NCBI GenBank assembly: GCA_963717255.1
Contig: CAVQVT010000013.1
Coordinates: forward strand, 124,001-188,000
Length of the DNA: 64,000 nt
Source of the DNA: CAIYQJ01 sp963717255
GTDB taxonomy: Bacteria > Chloroflexota > Limnocylindria > Limnocylindrales > CSP1-4
Reading direction: 5' to 3'
Part shown: in pieces, positions 34,103-42,886 of the stretch
How the letters are laid out: each line of letters starts with the position of its first letter
Position numbering within the stretch: the stretch's first letter is position 1
Notes under the pieces: generated by a model
Database searches by the model: none
Seen by the model: only the letters and a program-made list of their open reading frames with translations
What the model was told of the DNA's origin: nothing
Program-made: the position numbers and the translations under genes

Positions 34103-34663
34103 TCAGGGGGTCTTCTCGATCGAGCCGATGACGCCGTAGGTGAAGGGGTCGGTGCCGGTCAGGGAGTGCACGTAGGCGGTGAGGCCGACGTAGCCGCCAC
34201 GCCCCAGGCATACCTGGTCACCCCAGCCGACCTTGCTCTCGCTGGCCCCGCCCCACGCCGCCTCGCATTCCCACGAGCCCCCGTCGTTCGTGAGGGTCCC
34301 GGAGCCGACCGCCATCTCCTGGGGCTGATCCCCGCTCACCGAGGTGATCGAGCCGACGACGGGCCCGTTGATCCGCGGATCGTTCGTGGTCCGGTCGCAC
34401 GACCAGAGGGTGGTGGTGGCCGGGTCGGTGCCCGACGGCGCCGGCCCGGCACGGCAGTGGTCGGTGCCGGTGAAGATGTCGGGCGCGGCCGCGGGTCCCG
34501 TCGAAGCCGCGGCGACCGGGGCCGCGTCCGTGGCGGCGACCGGAGCCGCGTCCGTGGCGACGGCCGGGGCGCCCGTCTCCACGGCGCTCGCGTTCGTGCA
34601 GGCCGCCAGCAGCGCCGTCAGCACGGAGGCCATCGCGAGGCCGGCCCATCTGGTCCGCTTCAT
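34103..34663 (-). CDS. Putative lipoprotein in sigma-factor locus
   Basis: This 186-residue protein has a signal peptide with lipobox LLAAC, an Ala/Thr/Pro linker with a 24-bp duplication, and a globular C-terminal domain with cysteines in DHCRAG, WSCDRT, WECEAAW and QVCLGRG. GGGGAGA precedes the ATG. It is downstream of an ECF sigma and anti-sigma pair on the same strand and may be part of that regulon. No enzyme motif is visible. Confidence 0.72.
   Translation of the reverse strand: MKRTRWAGLAMASVLTALLAACTNASAVETGAPAVATDAAPVAATDAAPVAAASTGPAAAPDIFTGTDHCRAGPAPSGTDPATTTLWSCDRTTNDPRINGPVVGSITSVSGDQPQEMAVGSGTLTNDGGSWECEAAWGGASESKVGWGDQVCLGRGGYVGLTAYVHSLTGTDPFTYGVIGSIEKTP
34512..34559. repeat. 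24-bp tandem repeat in a lipoprotein linker
   Basis: Two 24-base units (34512-34535, 34536-34559), differing at one base, encode a repeated Ala-Thr-Asp-Ala-Ala-Pro-Val-Ala. Confidence 0.85.
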
Positions 34664-34772
34664 CGTCGTCTCCCCATCGCACGTCATCGTGGTCACCAGA
34701 GAGAGACCCGTCCGCGGTCGAAGTGATTCGGTGATCCGTCGGGCGGAGTGGGGCGGCCGCCGCCGATCGTCG

Positions 34773-35405
34773 TCATCTCGTCGCCTCCGACGTCGTGGCC
34801 AGCACACCCCACGCGAGGCCGTCGGTGCTGAGGAGGTGCAGGTGCAGGACGACCCCGTCGGCCGTCCCGTCGCCCTCGAGGACGGCGTCGCCGATCGCCA
34901 GGCCGTTCGGTGCCGTCGTCACCTGGAGGCCTCCCGTCCAGGTCGCGCCGCCCGCGCGCAGCTCCATCGCCCCGGGCCTGATGACGCCGGTGCCGGCCTG
35001 CGGCAGCTCATCCACGCTGATCCGGACGGTGCCGGCGAGTCGCGGATCCGCCAGCTCGCTCCGACAGTCCAGCTGGAGCCCGCCCACGTCCGATGTCGTC
35101 CACGGAGTGCCCTCGCAGACGATCCGGCCGCGGAGCTGCGCCTCGAAGGGCGACTGCACCAGCCGCGGCGCGAGCACGAGCAGGCCGAGGGCGAGGGCGA
35201 GGAGCGCCGCCAGGACGATCGCGAGCTGCAGCGCCGGCACCAGCCGGAGGCCGCGCAGCCCCGGCCACCACGGCAGCCAGCCGAGGCGCTCGGCGGCGGC
35301 GACGGTGGCCGCGACCCGCGCGGGATCGACGTCCGTCGGCACGTCGTCGGCGAGCCGTGCCAGGGAGGCGGCGAGGCGGGCTTCGAACCGGTCGGGCTCA
35401 GCCAT
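34773..35405 (-). CDS. Anti-sigma-factor-like membrane protein
   Basis: This 210-residue protein has a soluble N-terminus (FEARLAASLARLADDVPTDV), one membrane helix (LQLAIVLAALLALALGLLVL near residues 59-78), and an exported C-terminal domain of about 125 residues. Its start overlaps the end of the sigma gene by 8 bases. Coupling to an ECF sigma factor and one-pass topology suggest a membrane anti-sigma factor, but a zinc-binding HxxxCxxC motif is absent from the N-terminus, so this rests on context. Confidence 0.62.
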   Translation of the reverse strand: MAEPDRFEARLAASLARLADDVPTDVDPARVAATVAAAERLGWLPWWPGLRGLRLVPALQLAIVLAALLALALGLLVLAPRLVQSPFEAQLRGRIVCEGTPWTTSDVGGLQLDCRSELADPRLAGTVRISVDELPQAGTGVIRPGAMELRAGGATWTGGLQVTTAPNGLAIGDAVLEGDGTADGVVLHLHLLSTDGLAWGVLATTSEATR

Positions 35406-35937
35406 GGTCCAGGTCCCTGCGCAGGCGCTCGAGCAGCCGGGCCAGCCGGGCCCGGGTCCCCGATGGTGACATCCCCAGGCGCTCTCCCAGCTCGGTCGAG
35501 TCGAGCCCCGCGACATACCGGAGCGCCAGCAGCGCCCGGTCCTCCGGCTTGAGGCGCGCGAGGGCATTGACGAGGTCCACGCTGTCGATCAGGCCGGCTG
35601 GGTCGTGGCCTCCGGGGTCACCCGTGTCGGGTCTGAGCTCCACCACCCGCCCGGGGTGCTGGCGTCGGATCATCCGGCGGGCCTCGTTGGCTGCGACCGC
35701 GACGAGCCAGCCCTTCACGTGATCCGGATCGCGGACCGAGTCGAGCTTCCGCCATGCGATCGTCCACGCGGCCTGCACCGCGTCCTGGGCGAGGTCCGGG
35801 TCCCCGCACGTGACGTACGCCACGCGCACCATGTCCGCGTGGTACGTGGCCACGAGGCGCGCGAAGGCGGTCTCGTCGCCCTGCGCTGCCCGCTCGACGA
35901 CGGTGGACGCGAAGTCGGCCCGGAGGGTCATCACCAC
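35398..35937 (-). CDS. ECF-type RNA polymerase sigma factor
   Basis: This 179-residue sigma-70 family protein has only regions 2 and 4. Region 2: AFARLVATYHADMVRVAYVT, LAQDAVQAAWTIAWRKLDSV and VKGWLVAVAANEARRMIRR. Region 4: LKPEDRALLALRYVAGLDS and LGMSPSGTRARLARLLERLR. GTG 35937 or ATG 35931 are both possible. It overlaps the anti-sigma-like gene by 8 bases. Confidence 0.92.
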   Translation of the reverse strand: MVMTLRADFASTVVERAAQGDETAFARLVATYHADMVRVAYVTCGDPDLAQDAVQAAWTIAWRKLDSVRDPDHVKGWLVAVAANEARRMIRRQHPGRVVELRPDTGDPGGHDPAGLIDSVDLVNALARLKPEDRALLALRYVAGLDSTELGERLGMSPSGTRARLARLLERLRRDLDHG

Positions 35938-36238
35938 TTCGCACTAGAGAGACCCATCACCCGGCGAAGCAATTCACGCCTTCCCGGGGATCGCATCGTG
36001 CGCCCGGGTGCGCCCCGCGGCCAGAGGCATCGGTCACGGCGGGCGGCGCGCTCACCGCGACGACGCCGGCGACCGGCACCTGGCGCGCCCGGAGTGGATT
36101 CGGGCCCGCGCGAACCACTGCGTGACGGTCACTCCAGCTCGGGGTCCACGGGAGGCTTGCCTGTTCCTGTGGGTAGTGGGCGTGAGCCCTGCGGCCGTGT
36201 GAGGGGCGCGGGTGGATGCGACCCGGCGGCCGAGGGCC
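35938..36238. other. Intergenic region without a supported gene
   Basis: These 301 bases lie upstream of the sigma factor and downstream of the DinB gene, both on the minus strand. The only structure I see is one copy of the dispersed intergenic repeat (36081-36119). The open frames here are short and Arg-rich and look like shadows. Confidence 0.6.
36081..36119. repeat. Dispersed intergenic repeat, copy 1
   Basis: This begins TGGCGCGCCCGGAG and ends with GCGCGAACCAC. It is the most divergent of seven copies and lies about 120 bases downstream of the minus-strand DinB gene. Confidence 0.55.
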
Positions 36239-36745
36239 TCAGGCCCAGAGATCGACCTGGGGGAGGCCGGCGGCCCCAAGCGCCTCGTTCAGCTCGGCGG
36301 AGTGGTAGACGTCGTGGCTGAAGACGCGCTGGATCACCCAGCCGCGCGTGTGGACCCAGTCCGGGCCGTAGTCCTCGCGGCGGATCTCCTCGGCGAGCAC
36401 GTCGACCGTCCATCGGTCGAGGACGCCCTCGACGATGCGGAAGGTCGCGTCGAGCGCCTCGACAAGGTCGGCCGCGCTGAGCGGATGGTCGAGGTCCTCG
36501 TCCCCCGGGCACACGTGCGCGGCGTCCGTGAACGGCGTGGTCGCCGCCCCGGGCTCGCCTGCGAAGTCGCAGAGCCAGAAGACCCGCTGGCAGGCGAGGT
36601 GGCCCACGGTCGCCCAGATCGGCCAGCGCTCCGGCGACGGGCGGATCGCGAGCTGCTCGTCGGACATCGTCGCGACGACCTCGCGCAGGCGCCGGTCATA
36701 CGTCGACCATACGCTGAAGGCGGGACGGATCGTGGTGTCGCTCAT
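36239..36745 (-). CDS. DinB-family protein
   Basis: This 168-residue four-helix-bundle protein of the DinB/YfiT metal-binding type has RLREVVATMSDEQLAIRPSPE near the start, VGHLACQRVFWLCDF (first His) and a late FSHDVYHSAELNEALG supplying two more His. Members are thiol transferases or of unknown role. ATG 36745 gives normal length. It is divergent from the winged-helix protein at 36840. Confidence 0.85.
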   Translation of the reverse strand: MSDTTIRPAFSVWSTYDRRLREVVATMSDEQLAIRPSPERWPIWATVGHLACQRVFWLCDFAGEPGAATTPFTDAAHVCPGDEDLDHPLSAADLVEALDATFRIVEGVLDRWTVDVLAEEIRREDYGPDWVHTRGWVIQRVFSHDVYHSAELNEALGAAGLPQVDLWA

Positions 36746-36839
36746 GGCGTCCACGGTACTGCGGCCTCCGCGCGGCTGCCCGATCCCGCGGGGAACCGCC
36801 GGCGTGCCGGTTGACACGACCCGGGACGATGGCCACGAC

Positions 36840-37856
36840 GTGACCGCCCGACTCCACCTCGAGTGCACCCGGATCCTCGCGTTCCGCCGGCGCGTCGGCG
36901 CGCTCGACGAGCGGCTGCCGCCGGGGCCGGACTCGCTGCGGACGGCGGCCTGGGTCGGTCTCCAGGACAGCGTGCCGCGCGCGGCGCTGCACTCGATCCA
37001 CGCCCGGGTCGCGGGGACGGGGCCGTCCGCGTGGGAGGACCCCTCGCTGGTCCAGCTCTGGGGTCCGCGGTTCAGCGCCTATGTCGTGGCGGCCGTGGAC
37101 CACGCGGTCTTCTCGCTCGGGAGGCTGCCGGACGACGACGCCCGACTTCGCAGGGCCGAGGAGACCGCCGACCGCCTCGACGCCTTCCTCGCCGGCCGCC
37201 GCATGCCGTTCGGCCAGGCGGGGCGCGGGATGGGTGTCGCGCCGAACATGCTGCGCTACGCCGCCCCGACCGGCCGCGTGCTGATCCGGTGGGACGGCGC
37301 GCGCCAGCCGACCGTCTGGACCGTCCCGCCGCCCGCGATCGACCCGCAGGAAGCCCGCCTCGAGCTCGTCCGCCGGTTCCTGCACGTCCTCGGACCGGCG
37401 ACGCCCGCGGCGTTCGCCGCGTGGGGAGGGATCCGGCCGCCGGGCGCCCGTGGCGTCTTCGAGGCCCTCGCGCCGGAGCTCGTGCCCGTGCGGACCGACG
37501 TGGGCGACGCGTGGATCCTCGCCACCGACGAGACCGCGTTCCGCGAGCCGCCCGGCCCCACGGCCCGCGCCCGGCTCCTCCCGAGCGGCGACGCGTACTT
37601 CCTGCTGCAGGGTGCCGACCGCGCGCTCCTCGTGCCCGAGGCCGCTCACAGGCGCCAGCTGTGGACGCCGCGCGTCTGGCCCGGCGCGATCCTCGTGGCG
37701 GGCGAGGTGGTCGGGACCTGGCGGCGCGCGCAGGAGGCGGTGACGCTCCAGCCGTGGCGGCGGCTCTCGCGGGCGGAGCGGGACGCTGTCGAGGAGGAGG
37801 CGGAGTCGCTGCCGCTGCCGGGCGTTCGCCCGATCAGGGTGGCCTGGGCCGACTGA
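36840..37856 (+). CDS. Winged-helix DNA-binding protein (AlkZ-like, DUF1006)
   Basis: This 338-residue protein is of the HTH_42/AlkZ-like family, some members of which are DNA glycosylases that unhook interstrand crosslinks. Family features are RTAAWVGLQDSVPRAALHSI, FVHVLGPATP-like (RFLHVLGPATPAAFAAWGG) and LLPSGDAYFL near the C-terminus with WTPRVWPGAILVAGEVVGTW. The QxQ catalytic motif of AlkZ appears only as GLQDS, so activity is unproven. GTG 36840 is chosen; GTG 36804 is also in frame. Confidence 0.82.
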   Translation: MTARLHLECTRILAFRRRVGALDERLPPGPDSLRTAAWVGLQDSVPRAALHSIHARVAGTGPSAWEDPSLVQLWGPRFSAYVVAAVDHAVFSLGRLPDDDARLRRAEETADRLDAFLAGRRMPFGQAGRGMGVAPNMLRYAAPTGRVLIRWDGARQPTVWTVPPPAIDPQEARLELVRRFLHVLGPATPAAFAAWGGIRPPGARGVFEALAPELVPVRTDVGDAWILATDETAFREPPGPTARARLLPSGDAYFLLQGADRALLVPEAAHRRQLWTPRVWPGAILVAGEVVGTWRRAQEAVTLQPWRRLSRAERDAVEEEAESLPLPGVRPIRVAWAD

Positions 37857-37927
37857 CGACGGACGGATCGCCTGTCGGCGCGTGCGAACGCGCGAGGGGC
37901 CGGCGCCCGAGCGCCGAACGCCGGGGC

Positions 37928-38057
37928 GTGACGCGATTCCGGACGGTCGGGCGCCGCACCGGTGCCGGGCGGACGGCCATCCTCGGCTCCTTCGAGGATG
38001 GACTCGTCCTGGTCGATGGACCGCACCGCAGACCGGGAGAACCGCCAGCCGACCTGA
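37928..38057 (+). pseudogene. DUF385 (deazaflavin-dependent nitroreductase family) remnant
   Basis: Residues RTVGRRTGAGRTAILGSFEDG match RTVGRRSGEERKAILGYFEDG of the intact gene at 47105. Then about 230 bases of that gene are missing, and the tail AACCGCCAGCCGACCTGA (stop at 38055-38057) is identical to the intact gene's end but in another frame. So this is an internally deleted relic. It sits between the winged-helix gene and the SRPBCC/MBL genes. Confidence 0.65.
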
Positions 38058-38120
38058 GGCCCGGGCGCGCGGGCCGTTCGCCTCTGCTGGCGCGGCGACG
38101 GGCCGGGGGACACTCCTCCC

Positions 38121-38740
38121 GTGAAGCGGATGGGGATCCTGGCGGCGGTCGCGTCGCTGGCGGCGGTCGGGGTCCTGGCAGGACCTCCCCTGTGGCGACG
38201 CCTGCTGGACTGGGGTGCCACCGCCGAGGAGACTCATCGCGCGCTCCCGGGCGACGAGCTGCTTCCCGACGCGGACCTCGTCGCCACCCGGGCCATCTCG
38301 ATCGCGGCTTCGCCCGCCGAGGTGTGGCCCTGGCTCGTGCAGATCGGCGTGGGTCGGGCCGGCGCCTACTCCTACGACTGGCTGGACCGGCTGTTCGGCC
38401 TCGACCTGCGGAGCAGCCGCAGGATCGTGCCGGAGCTCCAGGGCCTGGTCGTCGGCGACGTGATCCCGGTGGCCAACGACGGGACCGGGCTGCGGGTCCG
38501 GGCCATCGAGCCCGATCGCGTGCTGGCGACGCGCACCGACGACGGGACGTGGGCCTGGACCTGGATCCTCGAGCCCGCCGGCGACCAGGACGCGGCTGAT
38601 CAGCCGCACCCGGATGGCGACCGCCCACCAGCCGCTGCCCGCCCGCCTGGCGACCCGGCTCCTGCTCGTGCCCGCATCGTGGGTCATGGAACGTCGGATG
38701 CTGTTCGGCCTCCGCGATCGCGCCGAAGGGAGGGTCGACG
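38121..38740 (+). pseudogene. SRPBCC-like protein, frameshifted into the next gene
   Basis: GTG 38121 opens a protein with a hydrophobic N-terminus, then ISIAASPAEVWPWLVQIGVG, SYDWLDRLFGLDLRSS and DDGTWAWTWILEP, an SRPBCC-type pattern. After about base 38592 the continuation (RLISRTRMATAHQPLPARLA, then WVMERRMLFGLRDRAE) is found one base later in the frame of the MBL gene. One extra base near 38592 explains this. Reading frame 0 past that point gives low-complexity sequence to 39086. It may be a real mutation or a sequencing error. Confidence 0.6.
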
Positions 38741-39591
38741 CGGCGAGACGCGCATCTCCGAGGGCGACCGGCGCCGCCGCGACGGGTACCGCCGCCACCG
38801 AGATCGCGCCGGACGTCTACCTTCTCGGACCGTGGGGTCGGACGCAGACGAACGCCTACCTGGTCCGCGACGGGTCATCGTGGATGCTGATCGACGCCGG
38901 CTGGGAGAACGACGGTCCGCGCATCCAGGCGGCCGCGCGGTCGCTGCTGGGGCCCGGGCGGACCCCGTCGGCCATCCTCCTCACCCACGCCCATCCCGAT
39001 CACGACGGGTCGGCCCGCGAGCTGGCCCGGGCCTGGGGATGCCCGATCCTCGTCCATCCGGCCGAGGTCCCGCTCGCGACCGGTGACTTCGCGGCGATGG
39101 CGAGGTATGCGGGGCCGCTGGACCGCTGGCTGATCCTGCCCCTCATGCGCGCCCTCGGCCGGCGTCGGCGCGAGGCGATCCTCGCCGGCTCGAGCCTGGC
39201 CGGGATCGTGCAGCCCCTCCCGCCCGGGGGCTTGATCCCGGGGCTGGGAGGCTGGGAGTGGGTCCACACCCCGGGCCACACCCCGGGCCACGTGGCGTAC
39301 GTCCGGGCACGCGACCGGGTCGTCATCAGCGGCGACGCCCTCGTGACCCTGGAGGTCAACGCCTGGTCGGGCCTCGTGCGGGGGGAGCAGGGTCTCTCCG
39401 GCCCGCCCTGGTACACGACCTGGGACCGGGAGGCGACGAGAGCCTCGATCGGCGAGATCGCCGACCTCGAGCCCGCGGTTCTCGCCGCCGGTCACGGCCT
39501 CCCGCTGGTGGGCCCGGGGACGGCCGCCGCGGTCCACGCGTTCGCCGCCCGGACGATGGGGCGAGCTCGAGCGCACGTCGCCGGGCACTAG
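38614..39591 (+). CDS. MBL-fold metallo-hydrolase
   Basis: This 325-residue metallo-beta-lactamase-fold enzyme has zinc motif LLTHAHPDHDG (residues 121-131), then HTPGHTPGH, SGDALV and a late AAGHG carrying further ligands. Members hydrolyse thioesters, lactones or other esters; the substrate is unknown. The first 45 residues match the expected C-terminus of the SRPBCC protein upstream, so the enzyme proper probably starts near residue 60 (TEIAPDVYLLGPWG). A 200-base piece of this gene (39024-39223) is copied almost exactly at 47600-47799. Confidence 0.85.
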   Translation: MATAHQPLPARLATRLLLVPASWVMERRMLFGLRDRAEGRVDAARRASPRATGAAATGTAATEIAPDVYLLGPWGRTQTNAYLVRDGSSWMLIDAGWENDGPRIQAAARSLLGPGRTPSAILLTHAHPDHDGSARELARAWGCPILVHPAEVPLATGDFAAMARYAGPLDRWLILPLMRALGRRRREAILAGSSLAGIVQPLPPGGLIPGLGGWEWVHTPGHTPGHVAYVRARDRVVISGDALVTLEVNAWSGLVRGEQGLSGPPWYTTWDREATRASIGEIADLEPAVLAAGHGLPLVGPGTAAAVHAFAARTMGRARAHVAGH

Positions 39592-39666
39592 GTCGGCCGG
39601 CGCGGTGCGAGTCGGCCGGCGCGCCCCGAGGGCCTGCCGCCGGCCGCGTTCAGGCAGGATGGGCGG

Positions 39667-40911
39667 ATGCGGATCCTGCTCTGGCACGGCTACCTGCTCG
39701 GCGGCACCGGCTCCAACGTCTACACGCGGCAGCTCGCGCGTGCGTGGATGCGGGCGGGACACGACGTCACGGTGTTCTGCCAGGATCCGCGACCCGACGC
39801 GCACGACCTCGGCGGCGCACGCGTCGTCCGCCCCGACGTCGGTGGGCTGCTCCCGGTGTTCGTGCTCGACCGGTACGAGGGGTACGAGGTCAGGCTCGTC
39901 CAGGAGTGCCGCGCCGACGAGCTCGATCGCTGGGTGGAAGCGAACGCGACGGCACTGCGCGAGCACCTCCCGGCCGACGTCGTCTTCTGCAACCACGTCC
40001 TGCTCGGGGGACCGGTCGGGGCCGCGAGCGGCGCCCGCTTCGCGGTGAAGGCGCACGGCTCGGAGCTCGAGTACGCGATGCGGGGCGACCCGGCCCTCGC
40101 GGCGTGGGGGCGGGACTGCCTGCGACTGGCCGCGGCCACCTTCGTCGGCTCCGCCCACGTCCGCCGCGTTCTCGAGGACGTGTGCGGCCACGTCGATCGC
40201 GTCCACGAGGTCCCGCCGGGGGTCGACATCGACGACTGGAGACCGGAGGAGCGGGCGACGGCGCTCGCCGCCCTCCTGGCCGAGGCGAGGCGCGACCCGC
40301 CGAACCCCGCCAACGCCGAGGAGCGGCTTCCCGACGAGGGCAACGCCGAGCGCCTCGGCCGGTTCCTCGGCGGCGACCGGCCGACGGTCGTCTACTTCGG
40401 GAAGCTCATCCGCAACAAGGGCGTGCACGTGCTCCTCGAGGCGCTCGAGGGGCTCGACGCGCGCGCGGTCATCGTCGGCTTCGGGGACCACCGTCCGGAG
40501 CTCGAGCGACTCGCCGGCACGGACGTCCTCTTCACGGGCCCGCTCGAGCACCGGCATCTCGTGCACCTGCTCGCCCTGGCCGACGCGTGCGTCGTCCCGT
40601 CGATCTTCCCCGAGGCGTTCGGGATGGTCGCCGCCGAAGCCGCCGCGACCGGATGCCCGCCGCTCGTCGCCCGCCACTCCGGGCTCGCGGAGATCGCCGC
40701 AGGTCTCGCGGAGGAGTACCCGCCGGAGCTGCGGCACCTCGCCGGCTTCACCTCGGGCGACGTCGGCGCTCTCCGGGCGACGCTGACCGAGCTCCTCGCC
40801 CTCGGTCCGCCCGATCGGGCGGCGCTCCGGGCCTCGGCGCGGCGGGCCGCGGTGGAGCGGTGGAGCTGGACCAGCGTCGCGCACCGGCTCCTGGAGCCGC
40901 TCGCACGCTGA
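39667..40911 (+). CDS. Glycosyltransferase family 4-like (GT-B)
   Basis: This 414-residue protein has a Gly-rich N-terminal loop (WHGYLLGGTGSNVYTRQLA) typical of GT4 enzymes, the nucleotide-sugar site segment VVYFGKLIRNKGVHVLLEAL near residue 238, and the donor-binding EAFGMVAAEAAATGCP (EX7E-like) near 316. It transfers a sugar from a nucleotide donor to an unknown acceptor, probably in envelope or exopolysaccharide synthesis. The ATG is 75 bases after the MBL gene. The family call is firm; donor and acceptor are not predictable. Confidence 0.9.
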   Translation: MRILLWHGYLLGGTGSNVYTRQLARAWMRAGHDVTVFCQDPRPDAHDLGGARVVRPDVGGLLPVFVLDRYEGYEVRLVQECRADELDRWVEANATALREHLPADVVFCNHVLLGGPVGAASGARFAVKAHGSELEYAMRGDPALAAWGRDCLRLAAATFVGSAHVRRVLEDVCGHVDRVHEVPPGVDIDDWRPEERATALAALLAEARRDPPNPANAEERLPDEGNAERLGRFLGGDRPTVVYFGKLIRNKGVHVLLEALEGLDARAVIVGFGDHRPELERLAGTDVLFTGPLEHRHLVHLLALADACVVPSIFPEAFGMVAAEAAATGCPPLVARHSGLAEIAAGLAEEYPPELRHLAGFTSGDVGALRATLTELLALGPPDRAALRASARRAAVERWSWTSVAHRLLEPLAR

Positions 40912-40951
40912 CAGACGCCATCGGTCCGCGCTCGGATCGATCGCGCGTCGA

Positions 40952-40990
40952 TGGCGCGCCCGGAGGGCGTCGAGCGCGCGGGAACAACGG
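40952..40990. repeat. Dispersed intergenic repeat, copy 2
   Basis: This runs from TGGCGCGCCCGGAGGGCGTC to GGAACAACGG, between the convergent glycosyltransferase and oxidase genes. On the minus strand, CGCCC-TCC-GGGCG can form a small hairpin. Confidence 0.7.
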
Positions 40991-41016
40991 CCAGACCGGT
41001 CGTCTGGTCGGCGCCC

Positions 41017-42405
41017 TCAGGCCGTCGGCGGGATGTTGTGGTTGACCCGGAACAGGTTCTCCGGGTCGTAGCGGCGCTTGACCTCCGCGAGGCGACCGAG
41101 CTTCGCCGGACCGTAGACCGCGAGAGCCTTCCGGTGCGCGTCGGCGTCGTCGTGCCCCAGGAAGTTGACGTACTGGCCGGCCGTCGCATGGGGCCGCATG
41201 GCGTCGGAGAAGCCCCTGACCCACCCGACCCGCGCCGCGTCGTCGGCGGGATCGGGCCAGAAGCCGTAGACGTTGAGCCAGAACTGGGCAGAGCGATCCG
41301 GGAACGCCGTGGCGTCCTCGGCGACCCGGCCGAACGCGCCGCCCATGTGGTGGAGGTCGGCGGCCGTCCCGACCCAGCGCTGGGCGCCGCACCGCTCGAC
41401 GAGCGTGTCGATCGTCGAGCCATCGAACCGGTCGAACGACGCGTTCCGCCAGTACGCCCGGACGCCCTTCGGCATCGCGGCGTCGAACATCGACTGGAAG
41501 GCGCGCCATCGGGTGGGATCCAGGATCGCGGCGTCCGGCGGGCAGGCCGCGCGAAGCCGTCCGATCACCGCCTCGCCCTCGGCCCGATCCGCCCCCGCCC
41601 ACGCGAACCCAAGGAACATGAGCACCCGGTCGCCCAGCTCCCAGTCGGGGGGCGGGACCATGAACGTCGTCAGCGTCGTGATGTCGTCGGAGACGTCGGC
41701 CGCCCACTCGACGTACGCCCGGAGGGCCTCGCTCCAGCGCGGGAGCTCGTAGATGAGCGTGCCGGCGAGGACATCCGGGTCGAGCGGGTGGGCGCGGAAG
41801 GTGAACGACGTGACGACCCCGAAGTTCCCGCCACCGCCACGCAGGCCCCAGAACAGGTCCGGGTGTTCGACGTCGCTCGCCCGGACGTGCTGGCCGGTCG
41901 CGAGGACGACCTCGGCGGACACGAGGTTGTCGATCGTCAGGCCGTGCGCCCGGGTCAGCCAGCCGACACCTCCGCCGAGCGTCAGGCCGGCGATCCCCGT
42001 CCCGGAGACCACGCCCATCGGCACCGCGAGCGCGTGTGGCTCGGTCGCCCGATCGATGTCCCCGAGGGTCGCCCCAGCCGAGACGCGGACCAGTCGGGCG
42101 TCGGGGTCGACCTCGATCGCGTCCAGGTCGCCCATGTCGAGGAGGATCCCGTCGTCCACGGTGCCGTTGCCGGCGACGTTGTGGCCCCCGCCGCGGATGG
42201 CGAGAGCCAGCCCGGTCTCCCGAGCGAGCGCGATCGTGGGTGCGACGTCCTCGACCCCGGTGGCCCGGACGATCAGCGCGGGATGCTTGTCGATCATCCC
42301 GTTCCAGACTCGCCGAGCCTCGTCGTAACCGACGTCGCCGGGCGTCACGACCTGTCCCTGCACGGCGGCTCGGAGCCGCGAGATCATGTCCCCGCTCATC
42401 GTCAT
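41017..42405 (-). CDS. FAD-linked oxidase of the berberine-bridge type
   Basis: This 462-residue flavoprotein has a FAD-binding type 4 domain with LAIRGGGHNVAGNG (His for possible covalent FAD attachment) near residue 70, GVVSGTGIAGLTLGGGVGWL near 137, DLFWGLRGGGGNFGVV near 186 and a C-terminal BBE segment RYDPENLFRVNHNIPP. The expected second anchor Cys is not seen. Members oxidise alcohols, sugars or alkaloid-like compounds with O2. ATG 42405 has AAGGGGAAC upstream. A 42-bp direct repeat copy lies 27 bases upstream of the start. Confidence 0.9.
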   Translation of the reverse strand: MTMSGDMISRLRAAVQGQVVTPGDVGYDEARRVWNGMIDKHPALIVRATGVEDVAPTIALARETGLALAIRGGGHNVAGNGTVDDGILLDMGDLDAIEVDPDARLVRVSAGATLGDIDRATEPHALAVPMGVVSGTGIAGLTLGGGVGWLTRAHGLTIDNLVSAEVVLATGQHVRASDVEHPDLFWGLRGGGGNFGVVTSFTFRAHPLDPDVLAGTLIYELPRWSEALRAYVEWAADVSDDITTLTTFMVPPPDWELGDRVLMFLGFAWAGADRAEGEAVIGRLRAACPPDAAILDPTRWRAFQSMFDAAMPKGVRAYWRNASFDRFDGSTIDTLVERCGAQRWVGTAADLHHMGGAFGRVAEDATAFPDRSAQFWLNVYGFWPDPADDAARVGWVRGFSDAMRPHATAGQYVNFLGHDDADAHRKALAVYGPAKLGRLAEVKRRYDPENLFRVNHNIPPTA

Positions 42406-42431
42406 CTGGGTTCCCCTTCGCCTGGACCACC

Positions 42432-42473
42432 GTTCCCGGGGGTCGGTCGTTGATCCGGATGGGCGCTCGTCGG
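42432..42473. repeat. 42-bp direct repeat, copy A, upstream of the FAD oxidase
   Basis: This copy matches 42887-42928 at 39 of 42 positions. It starts GTTCCCGGGGG and ends GGATGGGCGCTCGTCGG. It lies in the promoter region of the minus-strand oxidase. Confidence 0.85.
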
Positions 42474-42550
42474 ACATCCGCGCTGGACCCGGCACGACGT
42501 CGGCCGGGAGCGCAGCGCGGCCACGAGGAGGTCCGGGAACCCTCCTCGGG

Positions 42551-42814
42551 TCACGGCAGGACACACACCGCCGTCCACTCGCCGTCGGCCTTGACGATCG
42601 CGGTCCGGCCGATCCTGCCGTCGGGTGTCCGGCACGGCTGATCGGTCAGCGCGTGGCGCAGGCGCCACGAGCGGTAGAAGGCAACGAGCCTGGAGCCCAG
42701 GCCCGGGCGATCCGGTCCGGCCGCGAGCCGGGCGAGCCGGGCCCGCTCGTGCGCCGCCGAGGTCTCCCGCTCCAGCGTCCGGAGCCCCTCGTCGGGGGGA
42801 AGCCAGCGAAGCAT
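42551..42814 (-). CDS. Small hypothetical protein
   Basis: This 87-residue protein starts MLRWLPPDEGLRTLERET, continues with an Arg/Ala helix, and ends AIVKADGEWTAVCVLP. GAGGAG lies 8-9 bases before ATG 42814, a strong ribosome-binding site. It is bracketed by the two 42-bp direct repeats. I do not recognise a family. Confidence 0.6.
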   Translation of the reverse strand: MLRWLPPDEGLRTLERETSAAHERARLARLAAGPDRPGLGSRLVAFYRSWRLRHALTDQPCRTPDGRIGRTAIVKADGEWTAVCVLP

Positions 42815-42886
42815 CGTTCTTCTCCTCACTCTCATCGCAGCGCGGGCCCGGACCGTCGCGTCCGGGACGGGACGCGCGACTCGACT

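Noticed and set aside
34773..35405. Firm call as a zinc anti-sigma factor
   Set aside because: The HxxxCxxC motif is absent, so only the context supports an anti-sigma role.
39619..39657. An eighth copy of the dispersed repeat upstream of the glycosyltransferase
   Set aside because: CGGCGCGCCCCGAGGGCC matches the first part, but the second half does not and it sits in a promoter region; too weak to include.
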